This document shows, one piece after another, positions 26,878 through 36,418 of a stretch of 64,000 nucleotides of DNA. Source of the stretch: Desulfofarcimen acetoxidans DSM 771 (GTDB lineage Bacteria; Bacillota; Desulfotomaculia; Desulfotomaculales; Desulfofarciminaceae); assembly GCF_000024205.1 (NCBI RefSeq), contig NC_013216.1, forward strand, positions 3,348,001 through 3,412,000, in the 5' to 3' direction. How positions within the stretch are numbered: the first letter of the stretch is position 1; the number at the start of each line of letters is the position of its first letter. A program made the translations under genes and the position numbers. The notes beneath the pieces are model-generated. The model did not search any database. It saw only the letters and a program-made list of their open reading frames with translations, and was not told the DNA's origin.

Positions 26878-27147
26878 TCATACAGAATATTTATTGAAAT
26901 TTAGATTAGTCTGATCTAAATCAACTATAATTATTTCCGCTCCTATTTTTTTTATGGATTCCCATGGTACTACTAAATGCTGTTTTTCCACCCAAAAGTT
27001 CATGAGATTATTGCGGCGCGGCAATATAATAGATTGAATCTGACCGGTCTTTGGATCTATGGTCACATCTGACTCACCGATTACCCCTAAACGAGCCCCG
27101 TCATAATAATTGACTATTTCTTTGCCTACCAGATCAGCCATTCTCAA
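26878..27147 (-). CDS. YlmC/YmxH-family PRC-barrel sporulation protein
   Basis: 89 aa from TTG 27147 (AGGAGTGATTTAC upstream), giving fM-RMADLVGKEIVNYYDGARLG, which aligns with YlmC/YmxH starts (MRLSDLxGKEIVNxxDG). The PRC-barrel fold continues as GESDVTIDPKTGQIQSIILP and FWVEKQHLVVPWESIKKIG. A conserved small protein of spore formers; ymxH lies next to the M16 peptidase gene in B. subtilis, as it nearly does here. The molecular role is unknown. Confidence 0.85.
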   Translation of the reverse strand: MRMADLVGKEIVNYYDGARLGVIGESDVTIDPKTGQIQSIILPRRNNLMNFWVEKQHLVVPWESIKKIGAEIIIVDLDQTNLNFNKYSV

Positions 27148-27163
27148 GTAAATCACTCCTATA

Positions 27164-27499
27164 TTAAACCCGTTTATGATACTTTATTGCGCGTAAAACA
27201 AAAGGTTGTATTAATGCCAGAGCAAAGGACACAGCCGCTACCGGTTCAAAACTCATGCCAACCATGTTGACTTTAGACGGCATTTCAAGCTCCAGGAAGG
27301 AACACAAAACTACAACTGACAGATAGATGCCACCCGCCGTACCTACCAGAGCGGCTATGGATTGTGAAAGCACAGAGGTCTTGCTCTCGCCAACAGCATC
27401 CCAATTCTTATTCCTCATTTGCCGCAGCCTGACCCGTTCCCGCAGTGAAAAAACCGCCAGAATAATTATGAGCACAGTTATTATTAGACCGCTTAACAA
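27164..27499 (-). CDS. Small integral membrane protein, unknown function
   Basis: 111 aa with three predicted membrane helices: residues 3-20 (LSGLIITVLIIILAVFSL), about 49-70 (IAALVGTAGGIYLSVVVL) and about 83-102 (FEPVAAVSFALALIQPFVL). A basic loop (RERVRLRQMRNK) follows helix 1. It lies 16 bp upstream of ylmC and is probably cotranscribed. No family recognised. Confidence 0.7.
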   Translation of the reverse strand: MLSGLIITVLIIILAVFSLRERVRLRQMRNKNWDAVGESKTSVLSQSIAALVGTAGGIYLSVVVLCSFLELEMPSKVNMVGMSFEPVAAVSFALALIQPFVLRAIKYHKRV

Positions 27500-27576
27500 T
27501 TAATACCACCTCCCAATAGATTATATTGAGCAGGGACGAGACGTATGACAGTTTTTCCACCAAAGACTTCCTAAAC

Positions 27577-27716
27577 GCAAGAAAGTCGCTTAAGCGACTT
27601 TCTTGCAGCTCCAGGCACCCATGCTACCTTGAAAATAAACTCAGAAGTATCATTTTTCATTCTCCGTGGCGCTGCGCCGCAGCATGGGAATCTCATAAGA
27701 ATAATTTCCCGGAACA
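27577..27716 (+). repeat. Diverged copy of the dispersed repeat
   Basis: GCAAGAAAGTCGCTTAAGCG hairpin, then CAGGCACCCATG and, at the far end, AAGAATAATTTCCCGG. The inner part has been replaced by unrelated sequence with its own hairpin (GCTGCGCCGCAGC). Confidence 0.55.
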
Positions 27717-27727
27717 AGAAAAAAGCT

Positions 27728-28174
27728 TTAGCCTGTATGGCCAAAGCCTCCTGCCCCTCTTTCTGTTTCATCCAGTGAATCAACCACTTCCCACTGGGCC
27801 ATACATACTGCCTGAAATACCATCTGAGCAATCCTATCGCCACGGTTGACCGTAAACGTGGACTGGCCTGTGTTAGCCAGAATAACCTTGATTTCTCCCC
27901 TGTAGTCCGCATCAATTGTGCCGGGTGAATTAACCACAGTTATTCCGTGTTTTAGTGCCAACCCACTGCGAGGACGTATTTGAGCTTCCCAACCTTCCGG
28001 CACTGCAATTGCCAGGCCGGTGGGAATTAATTTTATTTCACCTGGTAAAAAAACAACCGGTTCATTTACGGCAGCGTAAATATCCATGCCGGAAGCGCCT
28101 TTACTCATATACTCGGGTAAAGACAGACCCTGTGCATTCCGCAGCCTGGTTACCCTTACTTTTAACTTTTGCAT
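27728..28174 (-). CDS. dut: Deoxyuridine 5'-triphosphate nucleotidohydrolase
   Basis: 148 aa, trimeric dUTPase type. All five motifs are seen: [32 protein letters not shown] with the catalytic Asp, [10 protein letters not shown] and the C-terminal [13 protein letters not shown]. Hydrolyses dUTP to dUMP, preventing uracil incorporation. It follows the M16 peptidase gene by 11 bp. Confidence 0.96.
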   Translation of the reverse strand: MQKLKVRVTRLRNAQGLSLPEYMSKGASGMDIYAAVNEPVVFLPGEIKLIPTGLAIAVPEGWEAQIRPRSGLALKHGITVVNSPGTIDADYRGEIKVILANTGQSTFTVNRGDRIAQMVFQAVCMAQWEVVDSLDETERGAGGFGHTG

Positions 28175-28185
28175 ATTATTTTCCT

Positions 28186-29454
28186 TTAAAGATTATCAGA
28201 TTTATCAAAGAGTGTCCGCAAGTATCCGGCCTCTTGCCACGGGCCTATAGTGGCCAGAGAAAAGTTTTTTGGCTCTAAAATATCTCTGGCTATTCTTTGA
28301 ATATCTTCATTGGTCACCAAATTAACTTTTTCCACTATTTCTTCCGGTGTGGTTAACCTGCCCAGGTAAAACTCAGATTTGCCCAACCGGCTCATTCTGA
28401 CATTAATACTTTCCAGGCTCAGCAACAAATTGCCCTTTAATTGATCCTTTGTACGCCTTAACTCATCCTCAGTTAAACCGCTCTTCTGAATATCCCTCAA
28501 TTCCTTGACAACTAATTCCAGCACCTGTTCCACATTTAATTTACTCAGCCCCGCATAGATGCAAAATATGCCTGAGTCATGGTAAGAACTGTGGTACGAA
28601 TATATAGAGTAAACCAGGCCTCTTTGCTCCCTAACCTCCTGAAATAAACGCGAGCTTATGCCTCCACCCAGAACAGTATTAAGTACCTGCATAATATAGA
28701 TATCATCATGAGTTAATTTCAGACCCTGGGTACCAAAACAAAGGTGAACCTGCTCGGTATCTTTTTCACGGCAAATTATCTCTTGAAAAGGCTTGGGCAA
28801 AGACAGCACTTTATCCGGTCGTTCTCCTGTGAGTCCCGCCATTAGTCCGTTTAAGGCATTGACAACCTGATCATGCTTAATATTGCCTACTACAGAAATA
28901 ACCAAGTTCCCCGGCACATAGTACTTCTTATAAAAATCCATTATTTGATCCGATGTCATATTTTGAATAATATCGGCATCACCGATAATAGGCCTGCCTA
29001 ACACGTGATCCTGCCATAAACTGCGCACAAAAACATCATGCACCTGTTCATCCGGCGCATCTTCATACATCTTAATCTCTTCCAGAATAACATTTCTCTC
29101 TCTGTCAATATCAGCAGCAGCAAAATTAGAATTAAACACCATATCTGTTAACAAATCAATGGCTAATCCCAGATGTTCGTCAATAACTTTAGCGTAATAG
29201 CAGGTATATTCTTTAGTTGTGAAAGCGTTTAACTGTCCTCCCACCGCGTCCAGTGTCTCAGCAATCTGTTTGGCCGTTCTGCGTTTTGTGCCTTTAAACA
29301 TCAGATGCTCTATAAAATGAGATATACCATTATTTTCTTTTAATTCGTCTCTGGATCCCACGTCAACAAAAATACCTATAGCCACAGATCGCACATAAGG
29401 CACTTCCTCAGTTAGAATCTTTGCCCCGTTATCCAGAATAACCTTTTGGTACAT
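28186..29454 (-). CDS. M16-family zinc peptidase (YmxG/MlpA type)
   Basis: 422 aa. The inverted zinc motif is in [14 protein letters not shown] (HxxEH) near residue 47, with the distal Glu in [18 protein letters not shown]. The C-terminal non-catalytic half is present ([34 protein letters not shown]). Length is normal for a single-chain M16B peptidase. In B. subtilis the homologue mlpA/ymxG lies between ylxY and ymxH, matching this layout. Confidence 0.92.
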   Translation of the reverse strand: MYQKVILDNGAKILTEEVPYVRSVAIGIFVDVGSRDELKENNGISHFIEHLMFKGTKRRTAKQIAETLDAVGGQLNAFTTKEYTCYYAKVIDEHLGLAIDLLTDMVFNSNFAAADIDRERNVILEEIKMYEDAPDEQVHDVFVRSLWQDHVLGRPIIGDADIIQNMTSDQIMDFYKKYYVPGNLVISVVGNIKHDQVVNALNGLMAGLTGERPDKVLSLPKPFQEIICREKDTEQVHLCFGTQGLKLTHDDIYIMQVLNTVLGGGISSRLFQEVREQRGLVYSIYSYHSSYHDSGIFCIYAGLSKLNVEQVLELVVKELRDIQKSGLTEDELRRTKDQLKGNLLLSLESINVRMSRLGKSEFYLGRLTTPEEIVEKVNLVTNEDIQRIARDILEPKNFSLATIGPWQEAGYLRTLFDKSDNL

Positions 29455-29538
29455 ATATACACCTCTCTGACTTCAACCTTATTACATGTTATTCGCTAAA
29501 AATTTTATAATTCCTTTTAAAAAATAACTTTTTGGTCT

Positions 29539-30660
29539 CTACCCGATATTTTGGTAAAATTTACGCCAAAGAATCCGGTAGGCAGGAAGCCTTTCAATAC
29601 TCCCCGAGGCAATTAAATCAGTACTGGCTATATATACCTTATCCATATACAAATCTACCCGGCCGATTTTTTGCTCCTTTTTAACCGGCGCGGTTAAACC
29701 GTCAACCAGGTAAATCTTTTTTTCAATTAAATCAGTGCGGCCATTGGGAATAACAACTGTCAAATCTCCTTTTGACACTGCTTGAACCGCCGGGGAAAAC
29801 CCGTCACAGACAGGTATGTCGCCGATAACTTGTCCTGCGGTTAAAACTTTATTATTGGAAAAATTATTAAAACCGTACTCCAGAAGAGATTTACTGTCAC
29901 CATACCGGTTAGCACTGTGTAAAACCACACTGACCAATCTCCGGTTATCCCGCGTAGCCGAGGCTACCAAACAGGGACCGGCAGCATTGGTTGTACCGGT
30001 TTTAACCCCGTCCGCAAAGGTATAAGTATCCAATAGCTGATTAGTATTCTGCAAGTGCCTCTGCCAGCCGGGACCTCTGATTACCTTCTCCCTGGTACTG
30101 ACAACAGTATTAAACACAGGATTTTGCAGAGCATAACAAGTCAATTTAGCCAGGTCGTAGGCAGTTGAATAATGCCCCTCAGCCGGCAAGCCGTTACAAT
30201 TGACAAAATGAGAATCCATTGCACCCATTTGCTTAGCCTTTTCGTTCATGAGTTGTACGAAATTTGCCTCGGTTCCGGCTATTTGTTCGGCGATAGCCAC
30301 GCAAGAATCATTGCCGGACTTCAACAGCGCGCCGTATATAAGTTCCTCTAAAGTTAAATTTTCTCCCGCCTGCAGGTATATGCTGGATTCACCCGTAGAG
30401 GCAGCCGTTTTACTAATCGTTACAACTTGACCCAAATCTCCCCCCTCTAAGGCCAGAAGAGCGGTTAAAATCTTAGTTGTACTGGCCGGAGGACGTCTTT
30501 GAAAAGCATTTTTCTGGTATAATACCTGGCCGCTGCCAACATCCATTAAAACAGCAGACTCTGCGGCAACTGGCGGACTATAAGCCGCCTGTACCGGTAG
30601 ACAATAAACATTCAATAATAACAAAAAAAACGGCAGCACTCTCAGCATATTTATCTTCAT
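29539..30660 (-). CDS. dacF: D-alanyl-D-alanine carboxypeptidase (DacF-like PBP)
   Basis: 373 aa. Signal peptide (hydrophobic stretch to VQAAYS near residue 26). S11 peptidase motifs: STTK (in RPPASTTKILTALLAL), SGN (LLKSGNDSCVAIAE) and KTG (FADGVKTGTTNAAG). A C-terminal beta-rich domain follows (VCDGFSPAVQAVSKG...). It trims the terminal D-Ala of peptidoglycan stem peptides; DacF-type enzymes act in spore cortex formation. The exact isozyme name is inferred. Confidence 0.88.
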   Translation of the reverse strand: MKINMLRVLPFFLLLLNVYCLPVQAAYSPPVAAESAVLMDVGSGQVLYQKNAFQRRPPASTTKILTALLALEGGDLGQVVTISKTAASTGESSIYLQAGENLTLEELIYGALLKSGNDSCVAIAEQIAGTEANFVQLMNEKAKQMGAMDSHFVNCNGLPAEGHYSTAYDLAKLTCYALQNPVFNTVVSTREKVIRGPGWQRHLQNTNQLLDTYTFADGVKTGTTNAAGPCLVASATRDNRRLVSVVLHSANRYGDSKSLLEYGFNNFSNNKVLTAGQVIGDIPVCDGFSPAVQAVSKGDLTVVIPNGRTDLIEKKIYLVDGLTAPVKKEQKIGRVDLYMDKVYIASTDLIASGSIERLPAYRILWRKFYQNIG

Positions 30661-30737
30661 AGCTAAAAATCTTCTCCCCCACTCGAAAAAATCATGCTAC
30701 TACATTTTACCATATTTTATATAATCATCAATACCTC

Positions 30738-30796
30738 AAAAAAGCCGCTTAAAGAGGCCTTCGAATTTATCATAAGCATAATTTCCTATAGTAAAA
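30738..30796 (+). repeat. Minimal remnant of the dispersed repeat
   Basis: AAAAAAGCCGCTTAAAGAGG, then CTTCGA joined directly to TTATCATAAGCATAATTTCC: both ends without the middle, as if excised internally. Confidence 0.6.
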
Positions 30797-30883
30797 TAAT
30801 TTTATATTGCCGTATAAGCTTGCCCTGAATTAAAAATTTTTATTACAGCAATAAAGAGGGGAGAAACTTGCGCTCAACTAATC

Positions 30884-31771
30884 TTAGTTATCCTGCTCTT
30901 TATCCTCAGCATCACCTGCCCCACCGGAATCTTCCGCATCCTCAGCTTTTTTGGCACCCTCAGCATCTTTACTTTCTTTACCCGCTTTTATTTCTTTATT
31001 TTTTCCACTGTCTTTAGTCTCTTCACCGGTCTTATTTTCTTTGTCACCGGCAATACCGCCCTTGAGCAGCTGAGAAACAGTGACAAGCTCATAACCGCGA
31101 TCTTTTAAATCTTTAATTATATTAGGTAAAGCTTTTATTGTCGGTTCAGTCGGGTGCATCAAAACAATAGCCCCGTTATGCGCCTTCGCAAGAACCCTGT
31201 CTTCGATAGTTTTAGCAGCAGGACGCTGCCAATCAACAGTATCGATACTCCATAAAATTGTCTTGTAACCGGATTCAGAAGCTGCCGCCAGCACATTTTG
31301 ACCCCTTTCCCCATAAGGAGGGGCAAAAAAAACAGTTTTCTTTCCGGTAACCTTAAAAACCTCTTCCTCAGCTTTCTTTATCTCAGTTATATTATTTTGC
31401 TTGGATATCTGATCCACATGAGGATGAGAATAACCATGATTGCCCAACTCATGCCCGCCGGCAGCTATTTTTTTCGTTAAGTCAGGAAATTTTTCCACCC
31501 ATTGGCCACCCATAAAAAAGCTGGCCTTAACCTTGTTCTCGTCCATTATCTCCAGCATCTTAGGCAGGTATTCCTCACCCCAGAAAACATTAACTGTTAG
31601 GGCTATTTTTTTCTCACTGTCACTGCCCTGGTATATAGGCTCAGCCACCACAGGCAGCAAAACAGCCTTGTTAAAATTAGCCCAAAAATAACCTGTCGTA
31701 AAAACCGCAGCAAAAATTACCACGATTAATAGCTGGCTGACATAACGCCTTTTTAAATAAAGAACACGCAT
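30884..31771 (-). CDS. Polysaccharide deacetylase, YlxY/PdaB-like
   Basis: 295 aa. An N-terminal membrane anchor (residues about 12-32) is followed by a NodB domain: KKIALTVNVFWGEEYL, GHELGNHGYSHPHVDQ (metal HxxxH), APPYGERGQNVLAAA and the late IVLMHPTEPTIKALP. Asp of the TFDD motif is replaced by Asn (LTVNVFWGEE), which makes a canonical deacetylase mechanism doubtful. The last 55 residues are a Lys/Glu/Asp/Gly-rich tail. In B. subtilis ylxY sits between pnp and the M16 gene, as here. Probably acts on cell-wall or spore-cortex glycans, or is a catalytically changed paralogue. Confidence 0.85.
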   Translation of the reverse strand: MRVLYLKRRYVSQLLIVVIFAAVFTTGYFWANFNKAVLLPVVAEPIYQGSDSEKKIALTVNVFWGEEYLPKMLEIMDENKVKASFFMGGQWVEKFPDLTKKIAAGGHELGNHGYSHPHVDQISKQNNITEIKKAEEEVFKVTGKKTVFFAPPYGERGQNVLAAASESGYKTILWSIDTVDWQRPAAKTIEDRVLAKAHNGAIVLMHPTEPTIKALPNIIKDLKDRGYELVTVSQLLKGGIAGDKENKTGEETKDSGKNKEIKAGKESKDAEGAKKAEDAEDSGGAGDAEDKEQDN

Positions 31772-31831
31772 GGCACAACTCCTTTCCTTTTATTTTATTA
31801 ACCAACCTTATGCAAGAATCCAAGCAAAAAG

Positions 31832-31885
31832 AACAAGAAAGTCGCGTTAAGCGACTTTCGAGACAGCCATGGGCACTTGTACTAG
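31832..31885 (+). repeat. Left-end fragment of the dispersed repeat
   Basis: CAAGAAAGTCGCGTTAAGCG, then CTTTCGAGACAGCCATGGGC and ACTTGTACT; the remainder is not recognisable beyond a CCGGAAATTA near 31915. Confidence 0.6.
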
Positions 31886-31924
31886 TGCCGCGCTGTGGCG
31901 ATTTTCATTTTATTACCGGAAATT

Positions 31925-31956
31925 AAAAAAGCGTGGCCAAGTACTGGACACACGCT
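31925..31956 (-). terminator. Terminator of pnp
   Basis: On the minus strand AGCGTG ... CACGCT pair with a further GTCC/GGCC-like inner pairing, followed by TTTTTTA, just after the pnp stop. Confidence 0.65.
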
Positions 31957-31962
31957 GACTTT

Positions 31963-34203
31963 TTATACTGTTTTACGAGGAGGACGGGCTCCGCCTCTCC
32001 TGTGACGGCTTTCCCTGCTGCCGTTTTCCTCTTTACTGCCGTTCTCACTGCTCTGGGCTTCCGCTTCCTTGCCTTCCTGGGGCATCGCTTCTTTTTTAGA
32101 AAGCTTGAGACGTCCCATATTATCATTGCCAATAGCCTTAACCAGAATCATATCACCTTCAGCTACTACATCCTCAACTTTATTTACCCTCTGGTGCGCC
32201 AGTTGAGATATATGCACCAGACCTTCCTTACCCGGCAGGCCCAGCACTCCAGGAATAATTTCCACAAAACAGCCGAAATCCATTATTTTGACTACCCGGC
32301 CCAGATAAATCTGACCGATGACAACTTCCTGTGTCAACTTTTCAATAATACTCAGAGCTTTCTGCCCTGCTTCACGATCTACAGCTGCTACAAATACCCT
32401 GCCGTCATCTTCTATATCTATATTGGCACCGGTTTCCTCAACAATTTTCTTTATTGTCTTGCCGCCGGGACCAATTACATCCCTGATCTTGTCAGGATTA
32501 ATCGTAGTATGAATAATCATGGGCGCGTATTTGGACAATTCCTGGCGCGGGGCAGAGATAACTTCCATCATTTTACCCATGATGTGCATCCTGCCGGTAT
32601 AAGCCTGCTGCAAAGCCTTTTCCAGAATTTCCTGGGTAACCCCTGCCACTTTAATATCCATCTGCAGCGCATTGATGCCTTTCGCCGTACCGGCAACTTT
32701 AAAGTCCATATCGCCCAGAGCGTCTTCCAGGCCTTGAATGTCAGTGAGCACGACAATCTCATCGTCCTCTTTGATTAAACCCATGGCTACACCGGACACG
32801 GGAGCTTTAATCGGAACACCTGCATCCATTAAAGCAAGCGTGCTGCCGCAGACACTGCCCATGGAAGTCGAACCGTTAGATTCCAGAGCTTCAGAAACCA
32901 CGCGAATAGTATAAGGAAACTCTTCCTCACCGGGAATCATAGGTTCCAGAGCACGTCCGGCCAGAGCACCATGACCGATTTCCCTGCGGCCCGGCGAACG
33001 CATCATCTTGGTTTCACCGGTACTAAAAGGAGGAAAATTGTAGTGGTGCATGTAGCGCTTAGATTCTTCTGTTCCCAAACCGTCCAGAATCTGCTCCTCA
33101 GATATGGCACCCAGCGTAACCACAGACAAAATCTGTGTCTGACCCCTGGTAAATAAACCTGAACCATGCGTACGAGGCAAAACACCGGCCTCCACAGAAA
33201 TAGGCCTAACCTCATCCAGCGCCCGACCATCCATTCTGATGCGATCCTTAACGATTAACTGCCGCACCAGCTTTTTCTCAATTTTCCTAAACAAGTCTTT
33301 TATATCTGACACCTGCTCAGGATACTGCTCAGCAAATTCCAGAACCAGCCTGTCCTTCAACTCATCAAAAAAAGCTTCCCGTGTTTTCTTATCCATACGT
33401 TCTTCAACACATTTGCGCACAGCCATTTTTATTTCCGCTTCCATAGTTTCGCCGATAGCCTCGATAAGTTCCTGATTCTCTTCGGGAGCTGCAAATTCCA
33501 GCTTGGGCTTGGCCAACTGCTGCTCAATCGCTTCCTGCCTGAACTCATCTATAAAATCAACGATTTGACGAATGACATCGTGACCGTAGGCGATAGCATC
33601 CAGCATTACTTCCTCAGTTACTTCATTAGCCCCTGCTTCCACCATCATCACCGCGTCCTTGGTACCTGCCACCACCAGGTGCAGATCACTCTTTGCCGAC
33701 TGGGCTGCATTGGGGTTGATAATTAATTCACCGTCTACCCTGCCGACAATAACCCCGCCAATAGGACCGTTAAAAGGAGCATCAGATATGGTCAAGGCTG
33801 CCGAGGTTCCGATCATTGCCGCCATTTCCGGCGCGTGGTCCTGATCGACCGACATAATGGTATTGATAATCTGCGTCTCATTGCGAAAACCCTTGGGGAA
33901 TAAAGGTCGTATAGATCTGTCGATCAAACGGCAAGACAATATGGCATTTTCGCTGGGACGGGCTTCCCTCTTAATAAAACCCCCGGGGATTCTTCCTACG
34001 GCATAAAGTCTTTCCTCATACTCCACCGTCAAGGGGAAAAAATCAATACCCTCTCTCAGAGTCCTGGACATGGTAGCCGTAGATAATACTACTGTATCAC
34101 CATAGGCAACCAGAACCGCGCCACCCGCCTGCTTGGCTACTCTACCGGTTTCAATAGTTAACACCCGGCCGCCTATGTTTAATTCTTTCTTTAAAATTGA
34201 CAT
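31963..34203 (-). CDS. pnp: Polyribonucleotide nucleotidyltransferase (PNPase)
   Basis: 746 aa, GGGAGGTACAT before ATG. Two RNase PH cores ([40 protein letters not shown] with the active-site [14 protein letters not shown]), a linker helical domain, KH domain ([20 protein letters not shown]) and S1 domain ([18 protein letters not shown]). A 35-residue charged C-terminal tail rich in Glu, Ser and Arg extends past the S1 domain. It catalyses phosphorolytic 3'-to-5' RNA decay. Downstream of rpsO, the classic rpsO-pnp arrangement. Confidence 0.97.
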   Translation of the reverse strand: MSILKKELNIGGRVLTIETGRVAKQAGGAVLVAYGDTVVLSTATMSRTLREGIDFFPLTVEYEERLYAVGRIPGGFIKREARPSENAILSCRLIDRSIRPLFPKGFRNETQIINTIMSVDQDHAPEMAAMIGTSAALTISDAPFNGPIGGVIVGRVDGELIINPNAAQSAKSDLHLVVAGTKDAVMMVEAGANEVTEEVMLDAIAYGHDVIRQIVDFIDEFRQEAIEQQLAKPKLEFAAPEENQELIEAIGETMEAEIKMAVRKCVEERMDKKTREAFFDELKDRLVLEFAEQYPEQVSDIKDLFRKIEKKLVRQLIVKDRIRMDGRALDEVRPISVEAGVLPRTHGSGLFTRGQTQILSVVTLGAISEEQILDGLGTEESKRYMHHYNFPPFSTGETKMMRSPGRREIGHGALAGRALEPMIPGEEEFPYTIRVVSEALESNGSTSMGSVCGSTLALMDAGVPIKAPVSGVAMGLIKEDDEIVVLTDIQGLEDALGDMDFKVAGTAKGINALQMDIKVAGVTQEILEKALQQAYTGRMHIMGKMMEVISAPRQELSKYAPMIIHTTINPDKIRDVIGPGGKTIKKIVEETGANIDIEDDGRVFVAAVDREAGQKALSIIEKLTQEVVIGQIYLGRVVKIMDFGCFVEIIPGVLGLPGKEGLVHISQLAHQRVNKVEDVVAEGDMILVKAIGNDNMGRLKLSKKEAMPQEGKEAEAQSSENGSKEENGSRESRHRRGGARPPRKTV

Positions 34204-34320
34204 ATGTACCTCCCAAAAACTAAAAATCCTACGAGTAATTATCTATAGTATTACCTGTATTATTTAAAATAATAACCTTCAATACAATCCTTGCTTGTCC
34301 CTTCACACCATAGATATGGC

Positions 34321-34347
34321 AAGAAGCGGGTAGCACCCCGCTTCTTT
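34321..34347. terminator. Hairpin after rpsO
   Basis: AGAAGCGGG and CCCGCTTCT pair over 9 bp with a 7-nt loop. T-richness is slight on both sides; it may attenuate readthrough into pnp or act as a processing site. Confidence 0.6.
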
Positions 34348-34354
34348 CATGCTC

Positions 34355-34507
34355 TAGAAAATTATGCTTATGATGAATCTGTTGATAAATCATTGTTTAA
34401 TATAAGCACATATTTATATTGGATAAGCAAGATTAGTACTGCATAATTTCCGACGAGTACAAGTGCCTGTGGCTGCTCGAAAGCCGCTTAAAGCTACTTT
34501 CTTGTAA
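34355..34507 (-). repeat. Dispersed intergenic repeat, full copy, inverted
   Basis: Same 150-bp unit on the minus strand: starts TAGAAAATTATGCTTATGAT, contains GCATAATTTCCGACGAGTAC and ends AAGCCGCTTAAAGCTACTTT. It lies between rpsO and pnp. Confidence 0.88.
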
Positions 34508-34515
34508 CATAAATA

Positions 34516-34785
34516 CTACTTACGCAAACCAAGCTTACCGATTATAGCACGATACCTTTCAAAGTTACGATCCCGCAGATAATTGAGCAGGGCTCTTCTT
34601 TGTCCTACCATCATTAAAAGACCACGGCGGGAATGGTGATCCTTCTTGTGGATCTTAAGATGCTCAGTTAAATAATTGATCTTTTCAGTCAGAATTGCAA
34701 TTTGCACTTCCGGTGAACCGGTATCATTTTCATGCACCTTAAATTTGTCTATGATATTGCGTTTTTGTTCTACGTTTAGTGCCAT
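34516..34785 (-). CDS. rpsO: 30S ribosomal protein S15
   Basis: 89 aa, start ATG 34785 after AGGAGGTGAACATT ([15 protein letters not shown]). [20 protein letters not shown] and [20 protein letters not shown] are the S15 16S-rRNA binding signatures. Length exactly standard. Confidence 0.97.
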   Translation of the reverse strand: MALNVEQKRNIIDKFKVHENDTGSPEVQIAILTEKINYLTEHLKIHKKDHHSRRGLLMMVGQRRALLNYLRDRNFERYRAIIGKLGLRK

Positions 34786-34876
34786 AATGTTCACCTCCTC
34801 CTAATTTCTTAAATCGCTGTTAGCCAAGATAATCGCCGGAGATAACGCATTCCCTAGCTAGCAGTTCATATAATTA

Positions 34877-35098
34877 TTATTTCCCGATTATTGTAATCAC
34901 TAGTCGCCCATCAGGAATATCTTTAGCAACAATATCAAAAATACGGCCGGATTTAGCAATAAAACCTCTGAATCTGGTAGCTGTAGGTACTTTTCCCGGA
35001 ATTCCCACAGCGGCGTCAAATATATCACCAGCTGTAATTTTCTCCTGCCTCATATCTTTAAGACGCTTACGGGCATGCTCGGTTATAATAACCTTCAT
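34877..35098 (-). CDS. DUF4258-like small protein, possible RNase toxin
   Basis: 73 aa from the ATG at 35098 (MKVIITEHARKRLKDMRQEK); the longer frame to 35167 overlaps the upstream gene. The T-H-A-x-x-R-x-x opening and late strand pair (GRIFDIVAKDIPDGRLVITI) resemble DUF4258/BrnT-like RelE-fold toxins. It starts 4 bp after the end of the 75-aa gene upstream, the usual antitoxin-then-toxin layout. Function is a suggestion only. Confidence 0.5.
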   Translation of the reverse strand: MKVIITEHARKRLKDMRQEKITAGDIFDAAVGIPGKVPTATRFRGFIAKSGRIFDIVAKDIPDGRLVITIIGK

Positions 35099-35102
35099 TC
35101 GA

Positions 35103-35330
35103 CTAAGCCCTGGATCTGTACGCTTTATCATCATCTTCTTCCTGTGCCAAAAAAGCATATAAAGCATCTTGAAAAGCGACTAGACGCACATTATCCATAT
35201 CAGATTTAAGGTATATACTTTCCAGCTCTTTCTTTAAGTTTTGAAATTCTTCGCTAAGGCAAATCACAGCTATATGATTAAGCCATTTTTTGATTTCTTC
35301 TTCGGGCGAATCAAGGTTTGGAACTCCCAT
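35103..35330 (-). CDS. Small acidic protein, possible antitoxin partner
   Basis: 75 aa from the ATG at 35330 (GGAAAGGAGACGTTTATCA upstream). Mostly helical and acidic (SPEEEIKKWLNHIAVICL, then AFLAQEEDDDKAYRSRA). No DNA-binding motif is obvious. Immediate neighbour of the DUF4258-like gene; the pair sits between ribF and rpsO, which are adjacent in many relatives. Confidence 0.45.
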   Translation of the reverse strand: MGVPNLDSPEEEIKKWLNHIAVICLSEEFQNLKKELESIYLKSDMDNVRLVAFQDALYAFLAQEEDDDKAYRSRA

Positions 35331-35457
35331 TGATAAACGTCTCCTTTCCAATAACCGGGACGCTTAACGCGTTTATTTTAGCACATTTTGCTACCGAAGT
35401 AAACGCCTTGTTATATCAAAATTATATTTGATACTTTTATATATTATGCTATTCTTT

Positions 35458-36399
35458 TTAATCCACAACACAAATTCTCGCTTCACCAATATCTGTTTTA
35501 ATCTGCGCCACCAGTTCCCCCACAGAATTAAATCTCTTCTCGCCTCTCAAGCGGCGAATAAAGGAAACCTTAATAGTTTGTCCATACAAATCCGCTGAAA
35601 AGTCCAGCAGGTGAACTTCCAAACAGCGAGCACCGGCAAACCCGTGAAAGGTCGGCTTGGTGCCAATGTTGGCCACTGCCGGGTACTTGCAGCCGCCCAA
35701 CTCAACATGAACAGCATAAACACCGTTGTCAGGCACCACCAGATCGCTGTCAAGTTCCAGGTTAGCTGTGGGAAAGCCCAGAGTATTGCCGCGCCTCTCT
35801 CCATAAACAACTTCACCCTGAATAAAAGGGACGTAACCCAAGAACTTTGCGGCATTTCCTACTTCACCTTTTTCTATTAGACCCCGGATAAGTGTACTGT
35901 TGACCACCTGCTCACCCACACAAACCGGCGGAACTACATGAACATCAAAGCCGTAAGTACCGCCATAAGACTTCAGCAAATCAGGAGTTCCTAAACCACG
36001 GCAACCAAAAGTATAATTATAACCAACAAAAACGCCCTTCACACCCAGCTCACCATATAAAATATCCTTGATAAAGGTATCAGGTGCCAAACAGGCAAAA
36101 TCACGATCAAAAGGCATTACCAACAAAACCTCAACGCCCAATCCTTCCATAAATTCCTGTTTGTTTGTCTGACTTAAAAGCATTAACGGAGCTTCTGCCG
36201 GCTGCAAAACAGCCAGAGGATGCGGGTAAAAAGTCATCACTGCCGGTACCCCGCCTCTTTGCCTGGCCACATCAACCAAGTCACTGATTAATTTCTGGTG
36301 ACCGATATGAATACCATCAAAATTACCCAGGCCAAGATATATCTGATTGTATTTCTCTTTCAATAGCCCCTGCCGGCTATAATACACATCCACTGTCAA
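35458..36399 (-). CDS. ribF: Bifunctional riboflavin kinase/FAD synthetase
   Basis: 313 aa from TTG 36399 (GGGAGGGTTA upstream). FAD synthetase domain: LGLGNFDGIHIGHQKLI, TFYPHPLAV, LIRGLIEKG. Riboflavin kinase domain: GEVVYGERRGNTLGFPTANL, then VANIGTKPTFHG and VHLLDFSADLYGQ. Converts riboflavin to FMN and FAD. 19 bp after truB. Confidence 0.96.
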   Translation of the reverse strand: MTVDVYYSRQGLLKEKYNQIYLGLGNFDGIHIGHQKLISDLVDVARQRGGVPAVMTFYPHPLAVLQPAEAPLMLLSQTNKQEFMEGLGVEVLLVMPFDRDFACLAPDTFIKDILYGELGVKGVFVGYNYTFGCRGLGTPDLLKSYGGTYGFDVHVVPPVCVGEQVVNSTLIRGLIEKGEVGNAAKFLGYVPFIQGEVVYGERRGNTLGFPTANLELDSDLVVPDNGVYAVHVELGGCKYPAVANIGTKPTFHGFAGARCLEVHLLDFSADLYGQTIKVSFIRRLRGEKRFNSVGELVAQIKTDIGEARICVVD

Positions 36400-36418
36400 T
36401 AACCCTCCCGCGCAGTAA

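Noticed and set aside
31933-32778. 281-codon plus-strand frame
   Set aside because: Antisense to pnp with no ribosome-binding site; product looks like a reverse-complement translation.
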